From contig NC_092562.1 of the NCBI RefSeq assembly GCF_037975245.1, positions 14,780,521-14,844,520 on the forward strand: 64,000 nt of DNA, written 5' to 3'. Shown here piece by piece: positions 26,301-36,400 of the stretch (position 1 is the first letter of the stretch; every line of letters starts with the position of its first letter). The stretch comes from Apostichopus japonicus (taxonomy: Eukaryota > Echinodermata > Holothuroidea > Aspidochirotida > Stichopodidae). Made by a program: the position numbers and the translations under genes. The notes beneath the pieces are model-generated. The model did not search any database. It was not told the origin of the DNA and was given only the letters and a program-made list of their open reading frames with translations.

Positions 26301-28575
26301 GTTTTAATCAAACCTCTCTTCTCGCAATGCAACCAAACATTCCGACTCATTCTGAGAATTTGCATTTTTTTTTTTAACTTTGAGTGAAATTTTGTCACAT
26401 GATCTCTCAATCACAGCACAATAAAAATACCTTCTGTTTTCAAATTCTTACAAATATTTGAACAGATTGGAAACTACCTTTACTTGACCAAAATCATAAA
26501 AAAAAATATTTGTTTCAACTATAATTGTTTTTAAGTTAATCAAACACTTTGAAAAAAAACAAGTAAAGCCATCACCAAAAAAAAAAAAAAAAAAAAAGTA
26601 AGTAAGATGAATTGTTGACTTCTGAATAGTTCACAATGTATTTTATTGAACCATTACTGTAACCAATGGGATAGGAGTAAAGTGTCCTGAATAGTCCTTT
26701 TGGTAGAATTGAGCATTTTTAAATATTGAAGAGCATCAAAGTTGTCATATTTGGCAGGAAATGACTACAATTATGACACAAGATATTAACAGCTTCAATG
26801 TCATGTTTCTAATGATGTACACACTTCTCTAAGTATTTCATGGGTGTCATCACTACATATAGAGAGTAAATTCATTGACTTTCTTAAACAGTAAAAATGT
26901 CAAGAACACTAACCAATGATGTCTTCATCATCTTCGTCATCATCTGCTTCATCTGGTTGTCCAGTTGCTTTGTCATTATCCTGTTCAGCCGGAGTCTTTT
27001 CTTGGGCGCTCCTTTTAGCTTGGTCATACATTTCAGTGAAATCAAAGTTCTTCGCTTTTTTCCCTATTACGAAAAGGAATTTAGAAGCAAATATCAAAAC
27101 TGGGGTTTAAATACCTGTCACTCCTGTCATTTCCAAGAATTAATTACAAAACACGGTGAATAAAGCTCATCTAAGATGGGAAATGATCAAAGGCATCCTT
27201 TTAAATGTTTTCTCCAATTACATATAAAAGTATTTATACTTAGCGTGTAACTAAGTGAATCCATTCAATTTAAAAAAAAAAGGAAAAACTGTTACACAGA
27301 CACATAGCCATGGGATGGGGCAGGGAGGGCGAGGGAGGTGGGGAACACTGGGACCTAGGCCCTCCAGATATCTGTCAGGCCCCCAAAAGTGTCTCAGCAA
27401 AAAGGTTTCCCTTTAAGAAAACACATCATGACTGCCCACAAGAAAAGAATTGGGCCCTCCTTAAACACAGAGGTCTATATATGCCCCTGCTTTGAAATGT
27501 GATGCATCTCAAATGTTAGATTGGCTGTCATAGCAGATGTTTTAATGCTCAGCTTAATTTCAATAACCCACTTGGCTACGGCCAAAACAACTGGGCTGCA
27601 CCCTAAACCACTGGGCTACACTCTAACATAGGTAATGCTAATTACCAACGGACAAAGTAGAAAAGATATTTGCTTTTATACAGTAGAAGGAAAACTATAG
27701 TATGTAGAATGGTCACACACCAAAACCGGAAAAGCCCATCATCGATGCCATTGACAGCGTTTCAGGGTCTGACTGTAAAGTCTGAGGTGGGGATGATTTT
27801 TCCTTCTGAGCTGTCACTGGACTGCTACTGGACTGCTTCTCTTCAAACCCTTTGGAGGATGAGTCATCACTTTTAGAGGATACCTTATATCTCTGAGATT
27901 CTGAGATACAAAATGGAGACACAAAAAAAAAATTTAACCAACAATGAACAGCAAACCATTTGAAACAGGTAAATTGCTCAACCTGATTATTAAGTTATTA
28001 AACCTTTGTTAATTACTTTCGTCTTAATGTTCCTCTGGTTTGACCAATCAGACCAACAAAGGAAATGAACCATTCTTTAAAAGCCTCTTCTGAAATGAAG
28101 ATCCTGATTGAATACAGAATATTAATTATCAAAACAAAATATGAAAATGAGATATAGTAAGGTAGAAAAAAGTGCTTCCAAATTGTGATGGCAAAAAAAA
28201 ACACCTCTTTGTAATTCTTTCGAGTGACTTCCTTGAATAGCTGCTGTTAAGGGATATTTCTTCACAAATGATTTAACTCAAATGAAACATATCATTGTTG
28301 GTATGCCCAGTATTCTAGCATACTTCATCACTCAAGTGATATTTCAAATTTAGGAAATTAACTTGAACAAATGACACAAACCATACTATATTGTTTAGTA
28401 AACTAACTGATAAATTTTCCACGGATGTGTTATTTTGTGATCCATTCATTGTGAAATGGTTTTAAATGATATTAAGTCATTTGTTTATTTCTTGCTAATA
28501 CTATAGTACTTTCATACATTGTACAGTACCTCGTAAACGTCTCATTTCTGCCAAGTCATCGTCAGAGTCCGACAT
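11359..28575 (-). CDS. WDR70: WDR70, WD repeat-containing protein 70 (17 coding exons, 662 aa)
   Basis: Coding exons in transcript order (minus strand): 28530-28575, 27721-27900, 26914-27063, 26133-26257, 24874-24933, 23042-23175, 21568-21721, 19643-19719, 18721-18898, 18307-18406, 17781-17865, 16496-16631, 15361-15461, 14620-14699, 13840-13965, 12401-12566, 11359-11449. They total 1989 nt, every phase joins, and every intron is GT-AG. The product aligns end to end with human WDR70 (654 aa). It has the N-terminal MGFSGFGKKAKNFDF block, an acidic Glu/Asp linker, an IGPPLPP motif, then WD repeats from about residue 185 to 510 (for example GGYDYDVKFWDF at 203-214, DRDGFEVME, CSNDGTVRMWDV, GGDDTLKLWDLR, AFSPDDKMVVT, LRCLWHPKLNQIIVG). 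A basic region, the DPREAFLRHAKEA block and an acidic/basic tail follow. Family knowledge: a nuclear DCAF-type beta-propeller protein linked to CUL4-DDB1 and DNA-damage signalling (gastrulation defective 1 in flies). The first coding exon is preceded by an acceptor at 28608-28610, so a non-coding 5' exon lies further up. Confidence 0.97.
11600..11800. repeat. one-ended transposon-like fragment downstream of WDR70 exon 16
   Basis: A CAGGGGCATAGCCAGG start followed by a G-rich subterminal tract resembles the left end of a hAT-type MITE. No matching right end or target duplication was found, so it may be a truncated copy. It lies in the last WDR70 intron. Confidence 0.3.
12298..12368 (-). repeat. 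tRNA-derived SINE head fragment (tRNA-Ser-like)
   Basis: The reverse complement reads GTAGTGGTCAAGTGGTTAAG followed by GCGATGGACT, matching the A-box side of a tRNA-Ser/Leu-like head. The B-box side is decayed (GGTTTGATTG). It lies about 30 bp beyond the donor of WDR70 exon 16 and is a fragment, not a functional tRNA. Confidence 0.55.
12602..12993. mobile_element. hAT-type MITE, 392 bp, TIR CWGTGGCGGAGC (copy 1)
   Basis: The ends are inverted repeats CTGTGGCGGAGC and (reverse complement of the right end) CAGTGGCGGAGC. The flanks ATTTGTAC (12594-12601) and GTTTGTAC (12994-13001) match at 7 of 8 bases, as expected for an aged 8-bp duplication. The body is over 80% similar by eye to the element at 58046-58397 in the same orientation. 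It sits in a WDR70 intron with its left end 36 bp from the exon 16 acceptor. There is no transposase. Confidence 0.85.
15975..16335. repeat. 21-bp minisatellite (about 17 units)
   Basis: The tandem unit is TGACACGCTGAGGACTGAGTG with point variants (GGGGCTG, GGGACTG). Because 21 is a multiple of 3, open frames run through it on both strands (for example 15987-16319 on + and 15896-16429 on -), but they are repeat artefacts. It lies in the WDR70 intron between coding exons 12 and 13. Confidence 0.9.
17215..17476 (+). repeat. dispersed repeat with conserved GAAGAAG-stem-GAAAC motif (copy 1)
   Basis: A pyrimidine-rich body leads into TTTGAAGAAGATCCTGC, TAGGATCGAAACGTC and a conserved 3' tail. A second copy lies in inverse orientation at 36886-37160 with long near-identical blocks. 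The core contains a perfect 5-bp hairpin GATCC-TGCTA-GGATC between a CUGAAGA-like and a GAAAC element, as in hammerhead-bearing retroelement tails. It is located in the WDR70 intron between coding exons 11 and 12. No ORF is conserved between the copies. Confidence 0.7.
18485..18600. repeat. 31-bp tandem repeat, 3-4 units
   Basis: The unit is CTACTAGCTGGTTGTCACAT followed by GATTATTCAWA. Three near-identical copies and a decayed edge occur, 80 bp upstream (transcript sense) of nothing coding: it lies in the WDR70 intron between coding exons 9 and 10. Confidence 0.85.
20430..20700. repeat. possible old dispersed repeat (TATATAGCGC motif)
   Basis: It contains CTTATATAGCGCACTACGCG and a TACGCTTTACAAAC segment, a motif pair typical of dispersed repeats in marine invertebrates, followed by direct repeats of ACAGTAAATACATA. 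There is no defined boundary and it is intronic in WDR70. Confidence 0.35.
22361..22810. mobile_element. hAT-type MITE, 450 bp, TIR TAAGGTGACCA, TSD GCTCAAAG
   Basis: Perfect 11-bp terminal inverted repeats TAAGGTGACCA and TGGTCACCTTA are flanked by identical 8-bp direct repeats GCTCAAAG at 22353-22360 and 22811-22818. The subterminal right side has tandem GGGGAC motifs. It has no coding capacity and is inserted in the WDR70 intron between coding exons 6 and 7. Confidence 0.92.
23220..23310. repeat. degenerate (AACG/AACC)n tetranucleotide repeat
   Basis: Interspersed AACGA and AACCA tetranucleotides followed by AATAAATAAATA. Simple sequence in a WDR70 intron. Confidence 0.8.
23590..23735. 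repeat. (GAT)n/(ATA)n trinucleotide microsatellite
   Basis: A GAT array passes into a long ATA array with two identical ATATTAATATCATAATAA-type interruptions, then an inverted TTA stretch able to fold back. Intronic in WDR70. Confidence 0.9.
24113..24573. mobile_element. hAT-type MITE, 461 bp, TIR TAGGGATGCACC, TSD TTGGAAGG
   Basis: The left end TAGGGATGCACC and right end GGTGCATCCCTA are perfect inverted repeats. The identical 8-bp TTGGAAGG lies at 24105-24112 and 24574-24581. This terminal sequence is typical of animal hAT elements. The subterminal regions hold many copies of TCCGGCCGGA-type palindromes, possible transposase-binding sites. No transposase ORF. It lies in the WDR70 intron between coding exons 5 and 6. 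Confidence 0.93.
24675..24745 (+). repeat. tRNA-like SINE fragment with perfect B box
   Basis: GGTTCGAATCC at 24706-24716 is a perfect pol III B box, preceded by a short tRNA-like stretch and followed by CTAAATTTTCCCAGTCAG as in SINE bodies. The A box is not convincing, so this is a truncated SINE. It lies about 100 bp from the right end of the neighbouring hAT element. Confidence 0.45.
25671..26037. mobile_element. foldback MITE, 367 bp, with ~105-bp inverted repeats
   Basis: The left arm from CACCCGATACTCATAGCTAG inward is matched by the right arm's reverse complement across about 105 bp (GTTCATGTTCC, CCGTGCATCAGTAAC, CTGCGC and GTTCGTAACA blocks), with few mismatches. A 7-bp direct repeat GACTATT flanks it (25664-25670, 26038-26044), or 8 bp GGACTATT if one terminal base is shared. 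The centre is AAATTTAA-rich. It is intronic in WDR70, between coding exons 4 and 5. Confidence 0.85.
27290..27490. repeat. G-rich transposon-like remnant
   Basis: It begins near CAGACACATAGCCATGG and ends at TATATGCCCCTG, with a G-rich subterminal tract. The ends are only loosely inverted and no target duplication was found. Probably a decayed MITE in a WDR70 intron. Confidence 0.3.
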
Positions 28576-28607
28576 CTTAACAAGGTTGTCAAGTATTCTC
28601 TTTTTGT
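28576..28607 (-). other. WDR70: WDR70 5' UTR part of exon 2
   Basis: On the minus strand CACCTTGCAG precedes this segment, a good splice acceptor, and the segment then runs directly into the WDR70 ATG. It is therefore the 3' end of the leader, and transcription should begin upstream, plausibly near 29.9-30.3 kb. That location is inference. Confidence 0.6.
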
Positions 28608-30349
28608 CTGCAAGGTGATTGAATAAAGAGAGAATTATAGTATAACAGATATTCACGAAGCCTAGCGAGCGAAGCACCTGCAACTAGTTTACTTTGACTT
28701 ACAGACTCAGCACAAACATATGCGACCATAACTCCTGTTCATGAATACAAATAAAGTCCTGAGGACATGGGAAAGAGTGGAATAATGCATGCAGAAGTAA
28801 GAGGCCTGTCCATATACAGTACATAATTATTCTTGCATTTTTAATGTGACCAGTTCTGATGGTTTTGAAATTTTTGCAATGATTTTACAAAGGTAGTATC
28901 TATCTTAAGGCTATTTATTTTACCCAATTTTCAATATGTAATTTGAAGATCCTTTCGTGAGGAAGGTGAATCAGAACATTGCCATTTGAAAACCCGGAAT
29001 AGATCTTGATACTGTTATTGGCTAGTAAAGCTACAGACAAAGATTGGAACCAAGTTTTTTTTTGCAAATATATAATCTCAAAGTGTGTAAAACTTATCAC
29101 CTCTATACAACCTCTTATGAAAGACAGAAATTCATTCAATGGAAGATTTGGAACAAGAAAGATCATTCATGTCCACATTTCAGCTTGTATGTAGCGGAGA
29201 TGGAGCTAGGAGCTCACAGGAGGTTATCCTGTGGTATAATGTCTCTCTACAAATTAACCAAATTTGAAAACGTGTTAAGCTTACTAACAATATAAAAACC
29301 ATTTATTCACAGAGAAATATCCTCACCTTATTCACAACATGCTATAAATTTGATACTGCATTCAACAGTGACTGTATGTTGGCTGATAAACTTAACCCTA
29401 AAATCATATCATATTACAATGATGATTTTAATAAACAGCAACAATTATGAGACTTGTACTGCTTTCATTTGTATTCATACCCATACATACATATTTCCTG
29501 AAAATATCATATTCATGAACATATTTCCTGTACTCACACTCATTTCACTGATACTAACAATTGATGTAAATATAAAGCTGTAAGCCTGTAGTTTAACATA
29601 ACAAAGTTACTATGTACAATTTTTACAAGTTTGCAGAATTTGATAACTGGCAACAGTTCTACAACTACTGTTCTGTACTGATTAACAGTTCTGCAGTACT
29701 TGGTATCAACATGATAGATGCTATATTTGCCTAGCTACTGAGTTAAGAAGGAAATTGATCAAGTTCATTGCCCACTGGTCAGCGAGAGGAAAAGTGAGGG
29801 CCTAGGCCTAATATAAAATACAGATGGCATTGTACCATTGGCACTTCATTACCAAGAGTGGAAATTGGGGCCTTTGCACTATGCATTATTTAAGGCTCAT
29901 TGCTAGTATTAATCTGCCTGCTGGGCAAATAGCCGCGACGTTTACGTTATCTTTCCGTATATTTCGTGCAAATGGTATACGTGACAAAATGCCAGACAAA
30001 GTGCTTCAGTACAGCTGAAACAGCGTTACAGCAAAATAAACTGTAAGCTAGCAAAATATCTTTGCTCAAACTTACGTTTTATTTCCAAAGGTTGATTTCT
30101 TTTCCTTTCAAAACAAACGCAAACGCGTACAAAGGTCGATCTTTGCGTAAAATCTAAGCCTATGCGAAGACAGTTGTTGATTTGGTAATGTTCGCCTGTC
30201 GGAAGCTAGCGGCCACTAGTAGCAGAATATGACCAGAGCCACTGACTACAGACGAAAAGGACACGATAACACATCAACGGTTTAACCACAACAGTGGAAA
30301 AACGGGCAAATATGCAACTTGGTACGCAAGAAACTGTTGTTTTATTGAT

Positions 30350-30720
30350 TATTTCCCCTTATTTATATAATCCGGGTTATTTGGGTTATTTGAGGTGCCC
30401 GAATAGTACCAGAAAAGAGACGAGCCCATCCACGTTCACGTGTAAATAGGCCTATGTTTACTATCGGAAACAAAACTTTCTTCTTGACCAATAACATTTT
30501 ACCGCTATTTCAAATTTGGAAACCTCCTAAATTCGAGCAAAAAGGTCTCTTAAATACGTTTTTATGTTTTCAAATTAAATAATTCGAGTTATGGGGGATT
30601 TAAGGGCATAAGTATAGCACCACAAAAGAGACGAGACCCTCCTCTTTCACTTAGTATAGGTCCATATTATCGGTAACCAAACTTCCAATGTCAAATATAT
30701 AGTATAAACTTGTTTTCCAA
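30350..30720. repeat. diverged tandem duplication, period about 210 bp
   Basis: AAAAGAGACGAG occurs at 30413 and again at 30623. Preceding (GGGTTATTTG.. / GAGTTATGGGG..) and following (ATCCACGTTCAC / CTCCTCTTTCAC; ACTATCGGAAACAAAACTTTC / TTATCGGTAACCAAACTTCC) segments also correspond. Divergence is considerable, so the duplication is old. Confidence 0.6.
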
Positions 30721-31004
30721 TCATATGTTGTTTCAGATAATGTGGAATAACTGTAAGAATCAACACGAAGTGTAATATTTGTAGTAATTTTTACCGGGAA
30801 AGATCATTTTTATTAGTAAGAGCCAATCATGGCACAGCAATTAAGAGCTAACCCGGTATCTAATGCCGGATAATTTGAAAACATTCAGAAGAAATTTGTT
30901 TTCCAATCGTGTAAATGTTCACGTTACGTTTAATAAATGAATGGCTGAACCCGAAATAAACTATTTGCGGTCATTTTTCCGCGATAAATACGATATGTCT
31001 TGTT

Positions 31005-31190
31005 AAAAGCTGTTTCCGCCGCAAGTTGCTTTTGACGTATACGAAAGCCCATGGCCGGTAAAGAAGTGAGATTATGATATGAATTTTGTGAGCCGAGTCG
31101 GAGAGCTAGACAGAAACTTGGCTGTGAGGATGGCAGAAAAGTCGCATGTTTTAAGTGAGGCGATGGGTGGTGGTTAGTTTCGATGACCAG
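31005..31190 (+). repeat. dispersed repeat, copy A (partner at 51540)
   Basis: It shares AGCTGTTTCYGCCG at its start, then GAAYTTTGTGRGCCGRGTCG followed by GAGAG, then CATGTTTT.. and GGCGATGRGTGGTGG, in the same order and spacing as 51538-51745. It does not code. Superfamily unknown. Confidence 0.65.
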
Positions 31191-33373
31191 TGGACTGGCG
31201 ATGTGAGCGATGAAGGGACTCGGAGGCTAATCGCGATAGATGATTGTTTTGCTACATCTAAGGTACAATGCTATAGTGCCATATCAACGCACATATGAAT
31301 CAACCAATCAGGTTACTAGATGCATATTTAGAAGGACAAAAGTAGCTCGACGCCTGAGGACTGTCTGATTTGTGAATGGAATTATTACATGGACTTATAG
31401 CATTTGCCCAAAATGTATAACGTGCACCTTTACATTAGTTGAAATTCACTTGTTTCTCACCGCTTATTATAGTAAGTAAGTTTGTGTGCAGCATGTTAGG
31501 CTACATGAGAGATGTATACAGTAATGGCTGCTGTTGTTGTCTGCTGTCAGTGGGTACTTTTAATGGCGGCTAGCTTCAAACCGGTATCCACCTGCTTTTA
31601 AGCAAGTGGATGTTACCATATGCTATATGCTCAAAACTGCCAATTCAAAATCGGCAAAAAATATGCTGACAAATTTTGTCGAGAGTTAGCATTCCTTAAC
31701 CGTACATGCACAATTGCTCTTCAATACAACGGAACGGTACATGAACGGTGAAAACGTAAAATAGGAAAATGAACCCTGACTATTTTAGACGTGCAACTGA
31801 CTGTGTGAGAAACTAATGTGAGATGGATTTCTGAAGGGCAGGGCTGCAGAGACGTTCTCATGATATACACAAGTGAAGTTATCATTTCAAGTATCAGACA
31901 AGTATAACAATAGGTTCGTTCCCTTCTGAAATATTAATTATTTGCATGTTATTCGAGCTGCTCGAGAGTAAAATAAATTAGCCAAGAGTGGACAGAGGCA
32001 AACCTTACAACAGGCCTAGAAGAGTGTTTAGGCTAGTTGAGTTACAGGTAGGACTGGCACAGCTCAGGCAACAACTATGGTAGGCTAGGCCTTGACTAAA
32101 ATGAAGTTTGGCAGCTACTGAATGTTGTAACTTTAAAGCCTAATTAAGCATTTTGTCTCGACGGTTTAAATATTTGTTTTGGTTTGGCCACTATTGTGTA
32201 GTAGGTTATCATGATAAAGTATTTTTTAATATTGGCCCATTCACAGCGTTTGAAGGAAGGAAATGTTCAGACAAAAACATCACCTTTGTTTATCCAAAAC
32301 ATTAATCAGATGCATGTGTTGGCAGATGTATTCAACCTGTATTCAATATGTTCATGTACATTCGGCTGTATGTTGAACTAAGTGTTTTATGACATCTCTA
32401 CTTCATGCATTACTAATGGCATGTAATATCTCGTCCCTTCCCTCTTTCTGATAAATACGTTTTCCGTACCATTGCGATCTGTACGAAGGACACAGTTAAA
32501 AAATAGTCTAGAGTCATCAGTTCTTCAATGTACAGAGTCCAGGAGTGCACACTGGTAGCCTACATTGTTATGTATTACATATAACGGCTAATGTATTTGC
32601 TTTTGCAAGTGTGGGATTAATGTTTTGATCTGACCATGAGTTGATAATCACATGACAACTTTACAAAGATGTGTAACAATTCACTTGAGTTTAAAGTTCA
32701 GTCAAGTCATTACCAGTGATTTTGTAATCCTGACTTGGTTTGAGTAATTGAATCAGGTCACTGTAATATCTCTCTGAGGATAAAAGTTCACCAAGTTATT
32801 TGAGTCACTTTACTTTTAAAATTTAGTGTTCAGAAGTCATGATTAGTTTACAACACTGCATGGAGTAAAACCTCATTGTTGTAAGTGAATGCATTGACTT
32901 TGAGATCATTAAAGGATGACAAAAGGCACAAATTTAATGTTGGTTTGTTATAGACTGCTAAAGAATGGTGCCATCAAATTATCCTTTAAACATCTCAGGT
33001 TTATCAATTAAACTGACTAGGTTATTATCTAGTATAATACACAGACCATTACTATAGGTCAGCTCCTCAAGATGCAAGACAAACCTAAGTAACAAAGTAA
33101 AAACATAAGACTTTTGTGTCTTTAAATAGCAAGTACACAAATGTAGAACAATTTTGTTAACAACAAATGATGTTGAATTTCATCCAATTCCAAGGTAGTT
33201 TTTGTTTGTGAATGTGAAGTCTAAAGAACATGTTTTAGGTCAATTACGAGAATTTATAAAACAATGGATTAACAGTATGCCTAACTGTTTAGACCTGCAC
33301 TAAGGAGCAGATGTCACCATCATCAGGTTAGCCTTAATAAAGCATTTGAGATTGAATCTTTGTTATCCTACAG

Positions 33374-33404
33374 GTAAATAAAGACTTGCAATACCAAAGT
33401 ACAC
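33374..33404 (+). other. CAAP1: CAAP1 5' UTR end
   Basis: The segment follows a clear acceptor (TTATCCTACAG) and runs into the CAAP1 start codon, so it is the 3' part of the spliced leader. Confidence 0.6.
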
Positions 33405-36400
33405 ATGATGAGTGAAGCATCTAAGGCAGCCACTATGCTTCCAGACTCTACTCAGTCAGAAAGAAGCGACAAAGCAGTCACAAAAAGGAAGAAGATGGAC
33501 GAGACCAGAGGGAAAAAGAAGAAATTGAAAAATGCAAAGCTGAAGAAAGGCAGAGTAAAGTCTTTGTCAATTGTTCCTAAGTTAATGTATTTTGTCAAAC
33601 TAAACAATTTAAATGAGAAAATTTCATATAACTCCAACATTCTAAGTTATTGATGATTTATATTTTGTATTTTTCTTAGGTTTTGTGTTGTATTAAAGAG
33701 GGCACAAAACCCAACAATCATTTTTGGTTCATATTACAGAGACCTAGATGTGAAAGAAAATATACTCTCCAAAGCTAAGAAATATCTTGTTCCTTTTGGG
33801 AGAAATTGTAGTTTAAAAGTCAAGTCTAGGAGCTGTAATTTTGTAGATCTGTGATGTCATAATGACACTAGATTCTGAAACGGTTTACTTATTTCCCTTA
33901 TTACGTTTTCTTTTTGATATTTTCAAGGAAAAATGTTAACAGGTTGACCCTGACACCAATGGCATCATTAGGTTATATTAAGAAGTTTAATATTTTAAAT
34001 TCAGCCTTTTAATAACCCATCTTCATTATAGAAAACAAAAAAATACTGAAATAAACAGAGAAAAACAAAATTAATTGGCTTGATGATGTCATATTTAGAC
34101 TTGATTAAATCTTTAGCCTTGTGTGTGAAGGTACACTAAATCTGTGATATCTTCCTAGTGGAATAAGATAATTCTTCAAAGCTGTTTGAGAAAGTTGTAC
34201 ATGACAGTTATGTCCATCACATCGATCAATAATGATGGCTAGGTTTGTGTCTCCTTTTAGAAGTTTGATTAAGTTTGTAGTAGTGAAGAAAATTGTCCAA
34301 TAATTCCCATTTGCTAACTTCATTTGGTCCTATGGATACCCGTTCATTACACATTCAACATCAAGCTCAACTTTACTAGGGCGTACATTATCATAAGGGC
34401 GTACATTATCATAGTACATTATCATTATCATAGGGCGTACATTATCATTATCAAAGGGCGTACATTATCATAAGCCTAATGTTACTATGTATAGGATACG
34501 CATGCATTCAGTAATGTAGCACTGTAAACAACTATTCATGTCACGAGTGAATTGATTTATGCTGCAGGGCTGCATATTTATATTTACTACTTGAATCCGA
34601 AAATTGGCTTTTAGAATCAACACTTGTGATGTTTTTCCCCCACTGACGTTGTTTAGGGACTTACGACAATGTTTTGTAATCTAACAGTGTGCAGCCTTCC
34701 AAGCCTAACGGTGATGCCCTCTGGAACAAATTATTCATGAAAATGTGCTTGCGTGCTAGTAGTATTCCTTTAATAAAGGGTTTGTTGGGATATATTTGCA
34801 TTAAATTGCTATAATTTTAAGCAATGGGAAGTAATTTACAGTACATTTGGCAAACCAAAGATTTCTTCAAGAAAGTTATGTCGCTTAAACGGCATCGCGA
34901 TATCATACTCCCCGACTATTTATAGATTAGTTTGATAGTTGACTTTTGTTTGTTTTGGGGCAGATGTCATAAATATATCTATTTATTAATATTTCCACTG
35001 ACATTTTCAACTTAAAGGTTAAAAGCCAGGAGGAAGAAAGATCAAAGGATTCACAGAGGAAAGAAGGAGAAGAATATTCAGATTTAGACTTGACCAAACC
35101 GTTTCACTCTATTGGTCATTATATCTTTGATCGTGAGGAGATGTTACAGCAAGCCTTTCAGTCTGTCAGTAAAGAGCAGATTGATACCATGATGCCAGAT
35201 GTGTTGAAGGTAAAGACCAGTACCAATAGGCAGGGCATCTTGGTTGACCGTGCCATACCACCATTCTACATTTCATGTACCACTCCAATATCATTTCATG
35301 TTCCACCCTACATCAGAATTTGAACAAGAAAATTTCACTAAACTCTGTTCAGGAAATTCATAATTTTAAACAGTATCAAATAATTTTTTTGTAGTTGAAA
35401 TAAGTAGTATTAAGTTTGGTTTCAAATGATCGTATAGCATTCCATGGCTATTATCTTGTGTCAATGTTGTAATTACAATATGCCAATTCTTTCTTGTTTT
35501 TTTTTTAATTCCTTGCTGGAGGTGGTGTGTGTGTGTGTGTTTGTATCTGACACTTGCTTTTAAACATGCAGGGATGTGCCCACGCTGGGCGGCCCCGCCC
35601 AGCACTAAAAATTACCGCCCAGCACTGTCTTAAAAATCGTGAATCCCGCCCAGCACTATTTTCATCTAAACTCCCGACATTCCTAACAATAAATTCAACA
35701 TAAATTGGGCCTAGCTTATGCCAAAATCATACAGACTAATAATGCATCAGTTACGCATGCGAGAAACATTACTTATGGCTCTCAATCGGTCCCTTGTAAG
35801 ATCTCTTTGAAAAAAACTACCGGTAATAACTTTTACCAGGTACGTAATATATTTCACTAAAAAAAATTTTTAAATGGATATTGTTAGCAGAACTAGTATA
35901 CTTGTGTATGTGCTTAAAAAGCTACAACAATTTTTTTTTCAAAGGGGGACACCCCCTCCCCCTTAGACCCTCCCCCAGGACAGTGATCAGTATACCGGCA
36001 CTCAGGAAATCCTGGGCACATCCCTGAACATGGTAACTCAAAAAGTTAATAGTGGGATAACATGTGGATCGGTCTTATTGAGTACAAGAAGTCTATTGTT
36101 TTCTATGAAGTTCAATGGTCGTTTGGGGTCAACAGAGGTCAAAGTCTGCAAACTTTTTGAACATGATAACTCAAAAAGTACATCTTTGTTGAACTTCATA
36201 CATATCTAACAACTGCTTAAAGGGATTTGCTAGCCCTGTGTCGGTAAAATGTGTATATTTCACTGAAGACTGTTCTTTCTCGATATTGAGACATTTTGGT
36301 TTAAAATTCTATACTTTGAAAATCCTTATGAGTGAATGACATGGTTGATGCCCACAAGAGATTTCTTTAATCCTTTTCTGGTTCTCACTTAATTCTTGGA

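Larger units (their letters stand above)
28684..33373. promoter_or_regulatory. divergent upstream region between WDR70 and CAAP1
   Basis: About 4.7 kb separates the WDR70 leader from the CAAP1 acceptor at 33371-33373. Both genes should have non-coding first exons somewhere here, so it must contain their promoters. No TATA box or transcription start can be assigned with confidence. It also holds a 210-bp tandem duplication (30.35-30.7 kb) and a dispersed repeat (31.0-31.2 kb). Confidence 0.5.

Noticed and set aside
26897-27163. Plus-strand ORFs of 64-88 aa
   Set aside because: Antisense to the acidic WDR70 coding exon 3, which matches the family.
27290-27490. MITE with CAGGGGCATA-type ends
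   Set aside because: Ends are not convincingly inverted and the flanks share no target duplication.
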